Assembly (NCBI RefSeq): GCF_004322755.1
Contig: NZ_CP036401.1
Location: 2,790,001-2,854,000 of the forward strand
Direction: 5' to 3'
Source: Pseudoduganella albidiflava
GTDB lineage: Bacteria > Pseudomonadota > Gammaproteobacteria > Burkholderiales > Burkholderiaceae_D
Length of the DNA stretch: 64,000 nucleotides
In this document: positions 17,274 to 26,435 of the stretch, piece by piece
Numbering within the stretch: the first letter of the stretch is position 1
How the letters are laid out: each line of letters opens with the position of its first letter
Notes under the pieces: model-generated
Database searches by the model: none
Seen by the model: the letters and a program-made list of their open reading frames with translations, nothing else
Told to the model about the DNA's origin: nothing
Program-made: the position numbers and the translations under genes

Positions 17274-19192
17274 CGGCGGCGGCACCCGAACCTTCCACGC
17301 CGCCGCAGTTTGCCGAATACGTCGACATCCACGCGATGCCCCGCGTGCTGGGGCGCCTGCTCCGGCTGGCGCTGCGGCATCCGTGGCGCTGCGCCGCCGC
17401 GGTGGCATGCGCGCTCGGCGCGGCGGTCTTCAACCTGGTCATGCCCCGGCTGCTGGGCCGGGCCGTCGACCAGGCGGGTCACCTTGGTGGCGCAACCCTG
17501 GCCGATGCCGGACAGGCGCTGACCTGGACGGCACTGCTCATCGTGGCGGCATGCGCCATCCGCGGCACGCTGACCGGCCTGCAGGGCTATTGCGGGGAAA
17601 CCCTGTCGCAGCGCGTGGCCTACGACCTGCGGCTGGCGTTCTTCGACAAGCTGCAGCAACTGTCGTTCGGTTATCACGACCGCATCCACACGGGCGACCT
17701 GATCGCCCCTGGCATGCTGGACCTGGAAGGCGTGCGCGCCTTTTTTGAATTCGGCGTGCTGCGCGCCATCACCCTGGCGCTGCTGCTGGGCGTCGGTTCG
17801 TGGCGGCTGCTCAGTGTCGATGCCAGCCTCGGCGTGCTGGCGCTGTCCTTCGTGCCGTTCGTGCTGGCCATCGCGGCGGGTGCCGCCGTGCGGCTGCGCG
17901 CCAGCTGGCAACGCCTGCAGAAGATGATGGCCGAGCTCACGCTGCGGATGGAAGAAAACCTGCAGGGCGTGCGGGTGGTGCGCGCCTTTCATTCGAGCCT
18001 GGCCGAACTGGCGCGTTTCGACGAGATCTCCCGGCGCGCGCTGCGGCTGTCGAACGCCCGCATCACCGAGCGGATGGGGTCGATCAGCCTGATGACGTTC
18101 TTTTATTACGTGTCGCTGGCGCTGGTGTTGTGGGTCGGCGGCCGGCGCGTGGCCACGGGCGAACTCACGGTCGGCGCGCTGACCGAGTTCCTCACCTTCA
18201 TCACGATCCTGCAGCAGCCGCTGCGCCAGGTCGGCATGGTGGTCAATTCGAGCGCGCGCGCCACCGGATCCGGCGCGCGGCTGTTCGAGGTGCTCGACGC
18301 GGTGCCGGAGATCGCCGACCGCGCCGGCGCGGCGGACCTGCCGGCGGGGCCGAAGACGCTGCGCTTCGAGAACGTCGGCTTCCGCTACGTGGCGGGCGGC
18401 CGGGAGGTGCTGCGCGACGTCAGTTTTACCGTCGCGCCGGGGCAGGTGCTCGGCATCGTCGGTGCCCCCGGCAGCGGCAAGTCGACCATCGCGCACCTGG
18501 TGTCGCGCTTCTACGATGCCGGCGTCGGCCGGGTCACGCTGGGCGGGCGCGACGTGCGCGACGTCTCGCTGGCCTCGCTGCGCCGCGAAGTGGCGCTGGT
18601 CCAGCAAGAGAACTTCCTGTTCGATACGTCGGTGCACGACAACGTGGCTTATGCATCGCCTGACGCCAGCGCGGCGACCGTGACGGCCGCCGCGGGCATC
18701 GCGCAGATCCACGACCATGTCGCGCGGCTGCCGCATGGCTATGCCACGCGCGTCGGCGAACGGGGCGCGGCACTGTCCGGCGGCCAGCGCCAGCGGATGA
18801 CGATTGCCCGCGCGCTGGTCGGCAACCCGTCGGTGGTCGTGCTGGACGATTCCACCGCCGCCATCGACCCCGTCACCGAGGCCAGGGTGCGCGAGGCGCT
18901 GCGCGAAGCCTGCCGGGACGCGGCCACCGTGATCATCGCACACCGCCTCGGCGCACTGCGCCATGCCGATCACATCATCGTGCTCGATGGCGGCGCGATC
19001 GTCGAGCGGGGCGATCATGCGTCGCTGCTGGCTGCCGGCGGCCGTTATGCCGAGCTGTGGGCGCTGCAGCACCGCACGGCGCGCGACGGCCTGGACGGGG
19101 CTCGGAACGACCGACGGTATGACAGCAAATACGACAGGCAGCACGACGGCGCGGCGGAAATGGACGAACCATTGGCGGGAGTGGGCACATGA
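17270..19192 (+). CDS. ABC exporter half-transporter with degenerate catalytic Walker B
   Basis: This 640-residue protein has a six-helix ABC membrane domain (about 30-330) fused to an ATPase domain. It has Walker A GAPGSGKST (about 399) and a canonical LSGGQ signature. In the Walker B (VVVLDDSTAAID, about 523) the catalytic glutamate is replaced by aspartate. The partner encoded next has the reverse defect, as in heterodimeric exporters such as TM287/288. The last ~40 residues are an unusual charged tail rich in Asp, Arg and Tyr. It may export a by-product, a toxic intermediate or a lipid; the substrate is not inferable. It overlaps both neighbouring genes by ATGA. Confidence 0.88.
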   Translation: MTAAAPEPSTPPQFAEYVDIHAMPRVLGRLLRLALRHPWRCAAAVACALGAAVFNLVMPRLLGRAVDQAGHLGGATLADAGQALTWTALLIVAACAIRGTLTGLQGYCGETLSQRVAYDLRLAFFDKLQQLSFGYHDRIHTGDLIAPGMLDLEGVRAFFEFGVLRAITLALLLGVGSWRLLSVDASLGVLALSFVPFVLAIAAGAAVRLRASWQRLQKMMAELTLRMEENLQGVRVVRAFHSSLAELARFDEISRRALRLSNARITERMGSISLMTFFYYVSLALVLWVGGRRVATGELTVGALTEFLTFITILQQPLRQVGMVVNSSARATGSGARLFEVLDAVPEIADRAGAADLPAGPKTLRFENVGFRYVAGGREVLRDVSFTVAPGQVLGIVGAPGSGKSTIAHLVSRFYDAGVGRVTLGGRDVRDVSLASLRREVALVQQENFLFDTSVHDNVAYASPDASAATVTAAAGIAQIHDHVARLPHGYATRVGERGAALSGGQRQRMTIARALVGNPSVVVLDDSTAAIDPVTEARVREALREACRDAATVIIAHRLGALRHADHIIVLDGGAIVERGDHASLLAAGGRYAELWALQHRTARDGLDGARNDRRYDSKYDRQHDGAAEMDEPLAGVGT

Positions 19193-21003
19193 GCGCTTTC
19201 GTGAATGACGACGCGCGCGGGCAGGAGGAGGAAGTCTTCGCCCGCTTCGACCGCAGCGTGACGGCGCGGCTGTGGCAATTCATGCACGGCCACCGCGCCA
19301 TGCTGGCAGTGGTGGTGGTGCTCGTGCTGCTGTACACCGTGGTGCAGGTGCTGATCCCGGTCGCCATCCGGCACGCGGTCGACAGCGCGCTGGGGCGGTC
19401 GGTGCATGCCTTCGACACGGTGCTGGCGGCGTTCGCGCTGCTGGTCGCGGTGAACGCGGTATTGACCTTCTTCCAGGAATGGCTGGCGGCGCGGCTGGCG
19501 CAGCGGGTGATCTTCGACCTGCGCCGGGCCATGTTCGCCCACCTGCAGCGCGTGTCGCTGGCCATCCTCGACCAGACACATGTCGGCCGGCTGATGGCGC
19601 GGCTGCAGGGCGACGTCAACGCGCTGCAGGAATTCATGGAAACCTCCGTCACGGCGCTGGGCGAGCTGTTCCTGCTGGCGGGGCTGGTGATCCTGCTGCT
19701 GGCGATGGACTTCCAGCTTGGCCTGCTGACGCTGGGCGTGGTGCCGGCGCTGCTGGTGCTGCGGCATGCCTGGCTGCCCTGGGCGAAACGGGTGTTCGCG
19801 CGGTCGCGCGAGGCGTCTTCCTCGGTCAACGCGGCGCTCGCGGAAAACATCAACGGCATCCGCACCGTGCAGGAAAACCGGCGCGAAGCCGTCAACCTGC
19901 GGCGCTACGAGCAGCGGGCACGCGAAAACCTGGAAGCGCAGACCGGTTCCTCGCTGGTGTCGCAAGTGATGATGCCGGCCGTCGACGTGCTGACGGGACT
20001 GGCGATGGCCGTGGTGGTCGTGGTCGGCGGGCGGGCGGTGCTGGCCGGCCAGCAGGACGTCGGTGTCATGCTGGCCTTCATCTTCTGCGTGCAGCGCTGT
20101 TTCGACCCGATCCGCACGCTGGCCATGCAATACACGGTGATGCAGCGGGCCATGGCGTCCGGCCAGCGCATCATCGAGGTGCTGGAAGTGCCCGTTACGC
20201 TGGAAGACCGCCCGGATGCCGCGGCGTGGACGGATGCACCGCCGTCGGTGGCGTTCGAGCACGTGACGTTCGGCTACCGGCCCGGCCAGCCGGTGCTGCA
20301 TGACCTGAACCTGCGGATCGCGCCGTACCAGACCGTGGCCCTGGTCGGGCCGACCGGCTCCGGCAAGACCAGCATCGCCGCGCTGGTGCACCGCTTCTAC
20401 GACGCCTGGCAGGGCACGGTCGCGGTGGGCGGGCGCGACGTGCGCGAACTGGCGCTCGATTCGCTGGGCCGGCACGTCGGCATGGTGCTGCAGGAGCCGT
20501 TCCTGTTCAGCGGCAGCGTGGCCGACAACGTTGCCTACGGCCTGGCGGGCGCCACGCGCGAGCAGGTGATCGATGCCTGCAAGGCGGTGCATGCGCACGG
20601 CTTCATCGCCGCGCTGCCGCAGGGCTACGACACGCAGCTGGGCCAGCGCGGGCGCAACCTGTCGGTCGGCCAGCGGCAACTGCTCAGCTTTGCGCGCGCG
20701 CTGCTGGCGTCGCCGAAGATCCTGATCCTGGACGAAGCCACCGCCAACATCGACAGTTTCACGGAGCAGGAAATCGGACGCGCGCTGAACGTGCTGCGCC
20801 AGGGCCGCACGACGATCATCATCGCCCACCGGCTGGCCACCATCCGCGACGCCGACCTGATCGTGGTGCTGGACGGCGGCCGCATCGTCGAGCAGGGCAA
20901 CCACCGGCAACTGCTGGCGCGCGACGGCATGTACGCGGCGCTGCACCGCAGCAGCAGTGCGTCCTTCGACGACCTGGTGCCGGGCGCCCGTTCCGTGCCG
21001 TGA
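19189..21003 (+). CDS. ABC exporter half-transporter, partner subunit with LSVGQ signature
   Basis: This 604-residue second half of the exporter has a membrane domain (about 40-330) and an ATPase domain with Walker A GPTGSGKTS (about 387). Its Walker B is intact (ILILDEATANID, catalytic Glu present), but the signature is altered to LSVGQRQ. Together with the upstream subunit this leaves one fully canonical ATP site (this Walker A/B plus the partner LSGGQ) and one degenerate site. The start overlaps the upstream stop (ATGA). The gene ends the plus-strand series; palindromic repeats and a convergent CysB-like gene follow. Confidence 0.88.
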   Translation: MSAFVNDDARGQEEEVFARFDRSVTARLWQFMHGHRAMLAVVVVLVLLYTVVQVLIPVAIRHAVDSALGRSVHAFDTVLAAFALLVAVNAVLTFFQEWLAARLAQRVIFDLRRAMFAHLQRVSLAILDQTHVGRLMARLQGDVNALQEFMETSVTALGELFLLAGLVILLLAMDFQLGLLTLGVVPALLVLRHAWLPWAKRVFARSREASSSVNAALAENINGIRTVQENRREAVNLRRYEQRARENLEAQTGSSLVSQVMMPAVDVLTGLAMAVVVVVGGRAVLAGQQDVGVMLAFIFCVQRCFDPIRTLAMQYTVMQRAMASGQRIIEVLEVPVTLEDRPDAAAWTDAPPSVAFEHVTFGYRPGQPVLHDLNLRIAPYQTVALVGPTGSGKTSIAALVHRFYDAWQGTVAVGGRDVRELALDSLGRHVGMVLQEPFLFSGSVADNVAYGLAGATREQVIDACKAVHAHGFIAALPQGYDTQLGQRGRNLSVGQRQLLSFARALLASPKILILDEATANIDSFTEQEIGRALNVLRQGRTTIIIAHRLATIRDADLIVVLDGGRIVEQGNHRQLLARDGMYAALHRSSSASFDDLVPGARSVP

Positions 21004-21038
21004 GCTGCGCCCGATGCGGACGATGGCATTGGCGTACT

Positions 21039-21072
21039 GGTGTCGGACACCGGCTTCCCGGTGTCGGACACC
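21039..21072. repeat. Two GGTGTCGGACACC palindromes
   Basis: GGTGTCGGACACC occurs at 21039-21051 and again at 21060-21072, separated by GGCTTCCC, between two convergent genes. The same 13-mer occurs four times at 27475-27577. In the opposite reading it is AACC-GGTGTCCGACACC, matching the frame of the other palindromes in the window. It could also act as an RNA hairpin behind the exporter gene. Confidence 0.8.
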
Positions 21073-21153
21073 GGTTGTTCCAGGAAGCGGGTGCAGGCTG
21101 TTGAAATCCAGTATCCGACAGCAAGGGGTTTCAATCCCCCGGTGAGCGCCTGG

Positions 21154-22059
21154 CTACTGCGGCGCCACCTGCAGCCCCGGCGCGAACATGTCGATGAAGC
21201 GGTAGGCAAAGCTGGGCAGGAACACGCCGTTGCGCACGCCCAGCATCGTCGTGCACGAGCCGAACAGTTCGCCGTCCGTCTCCAGCACGTGCAGGCCGGA
21301 CTGCGCCAGGTCGTCGAGCGCCATCTCGGCCACGATGCCGATGCCCAGGCCGCGCCGCACGTAGGTCTTGATCACGTCGGCATCCATCGCCGTCAGCCGA
21401 AGGTCGGGCACCAGGCCGCCTTGCCGGAACGCCGCGTCGACGCACTTGCGGCCGGTGAACTGTTCGTTGTAGGTGATCAGCGGATGGGCGGCGATGTCGG
21501 CCAGCGTGACCGGCGTGCGCGCCAGCAGCGGATGGCCGGCCGGCACCACCACGCGGTGGCTCCACGTGAAGCAGGGGAATGCCCGCACGGCGGACGCCGC
21601 ATCCAGGGCCTCGGAGGCGATGCCGATGTCGGCGTCGCCTTCGCTGACCATCGCGGCGATCTGGCGCGGCGTGCCCTGGTGCAGTTCCAGCGTGACCTTC
21701 GGATAGGCGCGGTTGAATTCCTCGACCACTTTCGGCAGCGTATAGCGCGCCTGCGTGTGCGTGGCGGCGATCACCAGGCGGCCGCTGTCCACGCCCGCAT
21801 ACTGGCTGGCATAGCGGCGCAGGTTTTCCGTCTCCTGCAGGATGCGGCCGACGATCTGCACGGCGCCGTCGCCGGCACGCGTCAGCGCCGTCAGGCGCTT
21901 GCCGGAACGGACGAACAGTTCGATGCCCAGTTCATCCTCCAGGTCCTTGATCTGCTTGCTCACGCCCGACTGCGACGTGTACAGCACGGCCGCCACCTCC
22001 GTCAGGTTCAGGTTGTTGCGCACGGCTTCGCGCACGAAGCGCAGCTGCTGGAAATTCAT
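21154..22059 (-). CDS. CysB-like LysR-type regulator
   Basis: This 301-residue LysR-family regulator is most like CysB and Cbl, which activate sulfur-scavenging genes when sulfate and cysteine are scarce. The N-terminal winged helix-turn-helix reads MNFQQLRFVREAVRNNLNLT and SQSGVSKQIKDLEDELGIELF, which is very CysB-like. The effector domain includes TATHTQARY-type residues (ATHTQARYTLPKVV), the Thr-rich loop that in CysB binds sulfate or N-acetylserine. It is divergent from the TonB receptor at 22301 and convergent with the exporter. It probably controls the surrounding locus (inference). Confidence 0.9.
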   Translation of the reverse strand: MNFQQLRFVREAVRNNLNLTEVAAVLYTSQSGVSKQIKDLEDELGIELFVRSGKRLTALTRAGDGAVQIVGRILQETENLRRYASQYAGVDSGRLVIAATHTQARYTLPKVVEEFNRAYPKVTLELHQGTPRQIAAMVSEGDADIGIASEALDAASAVRAFPCFTWSHRVVVPAGHPLLARTPVTLADIAAHPLITYNEQFTGRKCVDAAFRQGGLVPDLRLTAMDADVIKTYVRRGLGIGIVAEMALDDLAQSGLHVLETDGELFGSCTTMLGVRNGVFLPSFAYRFIDMFAPGLQVAPQ

Positions 22060-22300
22060 CGGTCCCTCCGGTCACTATCACGCCACCATGATAGTTATCC
22101 ATGCGCGAATGACAACGAAGCGTTCCGAATATGGATATCGAAAACGTGCACGGCTGCTTTGCAAAGCGGTGCGGGGGCGCCGATCCATATATCGCCGATG
22201 CTCATATCGATTCCACTTTTGATTGTTTGTGCAACGCGGCACGGTTCGGTAACTTGCGATCCACCATTCCCATCGCATCCATCGAAAGAGAGAACCGCAC
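22060..22300. promoter_or_regulatory. Divergent control region of the CysB-like gene and the TonB receptor
   Basis: These 241 bases are visibly more AT-rich than the flanking genes. An inverted repeat TATCCAT (22096-22102) and ATGGATA (22131-22137), 35 bases apart centre to centre, is a candidate site for the LysR-type regulator. Further AT-rich patches (ATCCATATATCG near 22180, ATATCGATTCC near 22205) could hold the receptor promoter. No Fur box is seen, which sets this receptor apart from the iron receptors in the window. Confidence 0.5.
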
Positions 22301-24592
22301 GTGTACCAGGCAGAGTCGAATACCCAGAAAAAGAACCGGAACAACAGAGGCCGCGGTGCGCTGACCGCCAGCGCCGCGGCGGCGGCGGCGCTGTGCGCCA
22401 TGCTGGCACCGGCGCACGCGGCATCGGTCGCCGCGGCCGTCGCCGCCGTGGAGGCGGCACCCGCGCTGGCCGTCGCCATGGCGGAGCAGGCCGAGGTGGC
22501 GGGGGCCGCGGCGGCCGCGAGTGCGGCGGCGGAAGCTGAATCCGGCATCGCGATGGCCGGTACCGTGCACGTCGCCGGCAAAGCCCTGAACGGCGCCGAC
22601 CGCGCCAGGCTGCGGCTGGACGAGGTACCGGGCGGCGTCAGCGTCGTCAGCCAGGAGCGCGTGGAGCGGGGTCGCGTGTTCACCAACGAAGACGTGCTGG
22701 CCTTCCAGCCGGGCGTGTATGCCCAGGCGGCCGGCGGCACTGACGGCATCAAGATCTCGATCCGCGGCTCGGCCATCAACCGCGGCACCAATTTCTTCCG
22801 CTCCGGCACGCTGTTCCTGTTCGACGGCCTTCCCGTCACGGGGCCGGGCGGCACGCCGTATGAACTGTTCGAGCCGCTCGGCCTGTCGCGCACCGAGATC
22901 CTGCGCGGCGCCAACGCGTTCGACGCGGGCGCGCTGATGCTGGGCGGCGCGATCAACTACGTGACGCGCACCGGCCGCGATGCCGCGCCCTTCGAGGTGC
23001 GCGTGGAGGCCGGCAGCTTCGGCTACAAGAAAGTGGCCGTCAGTTCGGGCCGCGTGATCGGCGACTGGGATTACTACGTGGCCGGCATCGCCTCGGAGCG
23101 GGACGGCTACCAGACACTGTCGCAGGGCGAGTCGCGCGGCTTCATCGGCAACCTCGGCTACAGGATCGCCCCGAACCTGGACACGCGCTTCTACTTCCGC
23201 TACCGGAAGACCGATAACTGGCAACCGGGCGCGCTGACCGTGGCGCAGGTGGAACAGGACCCGCGCCAGGCCAACCCGGTCGCCGTGGCGCAGAACGCGC
23301 ACCGCAACCAGCCCGGTTCGCGCTGGCTGGCCAACAAGACCACCTGGACCATCGACGACGCTTCGTCGCTGGAAGTGGGCCTGGTGGTGCACGACTACCC
23401 GATCGACCAGCAACTGGCCGTCAATGTCGGCAGCTGGGGCTTCGCCGACACCTCGTTCTCGCTGCAGTACGCGCGCCGCGATACGCTGTTCGGCAAACGC
23501 AGCGAAACCAGGGTGGGCGCCTTGTCGACCAGTCACCTGAACCATGGCTGGCTCGATACGCGGGTACGCATCCCGGCGGCGGCCACCGCCGCGCTGCCGG
23601 TCGGCACGCTGATCCGCCGCGCCGAGTACGATGGCGAAGACCACGTGCTCCATGCCGGCAACGACCTGGAAGTGGCGCCCAGCCTGTGGCTGACGACCGG
23701 CGTTTCCGCCATCAAGACCAAGCGCTATACGGAAGTGGTGTATCCGGTCACGAGCGAACCGTACCGCCGCAGCACCACGGCGCTGGCGCCGCGCGCCGGC
23801 CTGCGCTACACCTTCGACAACGAGATCCAGGTGTTCGGCAATGTCAGCCGCTCGGTCGAGCCGCCGAACTCGTGGGCCTTCCTGACCATCCCGCCCACCT
23901 TCACGTCCGGCCCCGCCACCGGCCTGTCGCGGCGCGGCCTGGACCTGAAGGACCAGAAGGCCAACAGCGTCGAACTGGGCACGCGCGGGCGCGCCTTCGA
24001 CTCGAACTGGAGCCTGTCGGTGTACCGCGCGCTGGTGAAGAACGAGCTGCTGTCGGTCGAGGTGATCCCCGCCTCGGCGACGTCGGCGGCGATCACGGCC
24101 GAGTCGAACGCCACGCCCACGGTCCACCAGGGCATCGAGGCGGGGCTCGAATCGCAGCTGTGGGAGGGCGGCGCGGCGGGCCGGCTGTCGGCGCGCCAGT
24201 CGTTCACGCTGAACGACTTCTATTTCCGCAACGATGCCCGCTTCGGTCGCAACACGCTGCCGGGGATCCCGAAACGCTTCTACCAGGGCGAACTGCAGTA
24301 CGAGCACCCGGGCGGCTTCTACGGCGGACTGTCGGTGCAGGCGGCGTCGCGGATCGACGTCGACTACGCCAACTCGTTCCGCACCCATGGCTACGGCATC
24401 GTCAACGCCAGCGTCGGCTACGACCATCCGCGCGACGGCTGGAAGGTGTTCGTCGACCTGCGCAACCTGGCCGACAAGCACTACGTATCGAGCGTGGCGC
24501 CGGCCTACAACGACGCGGGCACCGACCAGCGCCGTTCGGCGCCCGGCGAAGGCTTCGGCGTGTACGCCGGCATCCAGTACGCATTCCGCTGA
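22301..24592 (+). CDS. TonB-dependent receptor of the sulfur locus
   Basis: This 763-residue outer-membrane receptor starts with GTG at 22301 after AAAGAGAGAA. The N-terminus is basic then unusually alanine-rich (export signal ending near AHA, about residue 40, followed by about 45 further Ala-rich residues). The plug shows LDEVPGGVSVVSQE, FQPGVYAQAAGGTDGIKISIRGS and TEILRGANAFDAGALMLGGAINYVTRTG; these resemble FecA/PupB-like plugs without an N-terminal signalling domain. A barrel of about 550 residues follows. It has no Fur box and sits beside a CysB-like gene and upstream of an SfnB-like gene, so it probably imports a sulfur compound or sulfonated ligand (inference). The end (IQYAFR) is close to the usual aromatic end. 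Confidence 0.87.
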   Translation: MYQAESNTQKKNRNNRGRGALTASAAAAAALCAMLAPAHAASVAAAVAAVEAAPALAVAMAEQAEVAGAAAAASAAAEAESGIAMAGTVHVAGKALNGADRARLRLDEVPGGVSVVSQERVERGRVFTNEDVLAFQPGVYAQAAGGTDGIKISIRGSAINRGTNFFRSGTLFLFDGLPVTGPGGTPYELFEPLGLSRTEILRGANAFDAGALMLGGAINYVTRTGRDAAPFEVRVEAGSFGYKKVAVSSGRVIGDWDYYVAGIASERDGYQTLSQGESRGFIGNLGYRIAPNLDTRFYFRYRKTDNWQPGALTVAQVEQDPRQANPVAVAQNAHRNQPGSRWLANKTTWTIDDASSLEVGLVVHDYPIDQQLAVNVGSWGFADTSFSLQYARRDTLFGKRSETRVGALSTSHLNHGWLDTRVRIPAAATAALPVGTLIRRAEYDGEDHVLHAGNDLEVAPSLWLTTGVSAIKTKRYTEVVYPVTSEPYRRSTTALAPRAGLRYTFDNEIQVFGNVSRSVEPPNSWAFLTIPPTFTSGPATGLSRRGLDLKDQKANSVELGTRGRAFDSNWSLSVYRALVKNELLSVEVIPASATSAAITAESNATPTVHQGIEAGLESQLWEGGAAGRLSARQSFTLNDFYFRNDARFGRNTLPGIPKRFYQGELQYEHPGGFYGGLSVQAASRIDVDYANSFRTHGYGIVNASVGYDHPRDGWKVFVDLRNLADKHYVSSVAPAYNDAGTDQRRSAPGEGFGVYAGIQYAFR

Positions 24593-24603
24593 ACGGAGAA
24601 ACC

Positions 24604-25857
24604 ATGAGCGACATCCACGCATCTTTCCATCCGGCGGCATACCGGCCGGAGCCGGCTCCAACGGCCGTCGAATGGACCACCGAGGCCTTGCGGGAGCGCT
24701 TCCGGCCGGTGTTCGAGCGCATCGCGGCGGGCGCCGTCGAGCGCGAGCAGCAGCGCCGCCTGCCGTTCGACGAAGTACGGCTGCTGCGCGAAGCGGGCTT
24801 CGGCGCGCTGCGCATCCCCAGCAGTTACGGCGGCCTGGGCGCGACACTGCCGCAGTTCTTCACGCTGCTGCTGGACCTGGCGACCGCCGATTCGAATATC
24901 TCGCACCTGCTGCGCGGTCACTTCTCCTTCCTGGAAAGCCGGTTGAACCACGAGGACGAAGCCACCCGCGCGTTCTGGTTCCCCAAGGTGGCCGACGGTG
25001 CGCTGATCGGCTACGCGATGGCCGAGCAGTCCGCCAGCACAACGATCGGCACCACCATCGTCCGCGATGGCGACGGCTGGCTGCTGAACGGGAAGAAGTT
25101 CTACAGCACCGGCACGATCTATGCCGACTGGATCGTGGCGACCGCGAAGGATGGCGAGCAACTGGCCAGCATCGCCTTTCCCGCCACCTTGCCGGGCGTG
25201 ACCCGCCTGGACGACTGGGACGGTTTCGGGCAGCGCATGACCGGCAGCGGCACCACGGTGTTCGACAACGTGCGGCTGCGCGATGACCACGTGGTGCGGC
25301 GCTTCGACGGCACGGTGCCGGCCTCGTACAACAAGGCCTTCCTGCAACTGGTGCTGCTGACCAGCATGGCCGGGGCGGCCCGCGCCGGGCTGCGCGAGGC
25401 GATCGCCTTCGTGCAGCGCAAGACCCGCGCCTTCGATGTGCCGGGCGAATCGAGCCCGCGCGAGGATCCGCTGGTGCAGCGCGTGGTCGGGCGGATCGCC
25501 AGCCTGTCGTATGCGGCCGACAGCATCGTCGCCACGGTCGCGCGCACGCTGGAGGACACCTGGCAGCGCGCCCGTGCCGGCAGCGCGGACGATGCGCTGT
25601 ATGCCGCCGTCGAGATCGAGGCCTTCCAGGCGCAGCAAGTGGTGATCGACCTGGTGCTGCAAGCCAGCACGCTGCTGTTCGACGTGGGCGGCGCATCGGC
25701 CACCAGCGAGGCGCGGCGGCTCGACCGTCACTGGCGCAACGCGCGCACGGCCGCGTCGCACAACCCGGCGATTTTCCGCGAACGGATGATCGGCGACTAC
25801 TGGCTCAACGGCACGGTACCGCCGCGCATGCCGGCTGCCGAGCCGGCACGGAACTGA
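24604..25857 (+). CDS. Second SfnB/DszC-like flavin oxidoreductase
   Basis: This 417-residue acyl-CoA-dehydrogenase-fold protein follows the receptor by 11 bases, with GGAG before the ATG. It shares with the 13224 protein the order of marks: RIPSSYGGLGATLPQFFTLL, KKFYSTGTIYADWIVATA, RLDDWDGFGQRMTGSGTTVF and a C-terminal HWRNARTAASHNPAIFR. It is therefore in the same DszC/SfnB-like group and probably uses FMNH2 and oxygen on an organosulfur compound. It is shorter than its paralogue at both ends and clearly diverged, so this is not a recent duplication. It is likely co-transcribed with the receptor. Confidence 0.87.
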   Translation: MSDIHASFHPAAYRPEPAPTAVEWTTEALRERFRPVFERIAAGAVEREQQRRLPFDEVRLLREAGFGALRIPSSYGGLGATLPQFFTLLLDLATADSNISHLLRGHFSFLESRLNHEDEATRAFWFPKVADGALIGYAMAEQSASTTIGTTIVRDGDGWLLNGKKFYSTGTIYADWIVATAKDGEQLASIAFPATLPGVTRLDDWDGFGQRMTGSGTTVFDNVRLRDDHVVRRFDGTVPASYNKAFLQLVLLTSMAGAARAGLREAIAFVQRKTRAFDVPGESSPREDPLVQRVVGRIASLSYAADSIVATVARTLEDTWQRARAGSADDALYAAVEIEAFQAQQVVIDLVLQASTLLFDVGGASATSEARRLDRHWRNARTAASHNPAIFRERMIGDYWLNGTVPPRMPAAEPARN

Positions 25858-26003
25858 CGGCCGGGCCGTTACCGGGAGGCAGCGGTTACAATCGATGACA
25901 GTTTTTTATCTGCCAGACGCTACCATGTTGAATACATCGCGGCGGGCGCTATCGGCGCCTGTCCGGGGCCGCTTCCGTCATTCAACAATTAAAAGGCTGG
26001 CAG

Positions 26004-26435
26004 ATGATTCCTTTCCTGTGCTTCCACCTGGCACCGCAGTTCTACTTCCCGTTCAGCGGCGCCGTGTCGCAAGCCATCGATCCCGACATTACCTGGTTCC
26101 AGAACGTGATCCGGCCCGGCGCCGGCAACGCGCGCATCGAACGGCGCGCGTTCGAGGAAGTGGCATCGTACGGCAAGCAGCTCGGGCTGATCACCGAGGT
26201 TCTGCTGGAGCAGGCAACGCGTGCCGATGGTGAAGATTCCGAAGCGGTGCGCAAGCTGCGCGCCATGCAGTTGCAGATCGAGGGCATCAAGGCCCAGGAG
26301 TACGGACTCGCCGACCAGGCCCTGGTCGCGCGGGTGATCCAGGCTTTGCGGAACGGCGGCCCCGAGCTCGCCGTACTCGCAAGGCAGACGGTGCCGGCGA
26401 TCGAACCGGGACCCCAACCAGTGGAGCAGCCATGA
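26004..26435 (+). CDS. Hypothetical protein, first gene of a two-gene unit
   Basis: No family is recognised in this 143-residue protein. AAAGG lies upstream of the ATG at 26004, and its codon use matches real genes here. The N-terminus is hydrophobic and aromatic (MIPFLCFHLAPQFYFPF), then RPGAGNARIERRAFEEVASYG. A helical middle (about 55-115) has charged residues spaced as in a coiled coil (AVRKLRAMQLQIEGIKAQE). The end is proline-rich. There is no clear export signal. The stop overlaps the next start (ATGATGA), so the two are probably translated together. Confidence 0.65.
   Translation: MIPFLCFHLAPQFYFPFSGAVSQAIDPDITWFQNVIRPGAGNARIERRAFEEVASYGKQLGLITEVLLEQATRADGEDSEAVRKLRAMQLQIEGIKAQEYGLADQALVARVIQALRNGGPELAVLARQTVPAIEPGPQPVEQP

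Noticed and set aside
25895..26233. 112-residue frame overlapping the gene at 26004
   Set aside because: Arg-rich out-of-frame reading; the frame starting at 26004 has a binding site and a coupled downstream gene.
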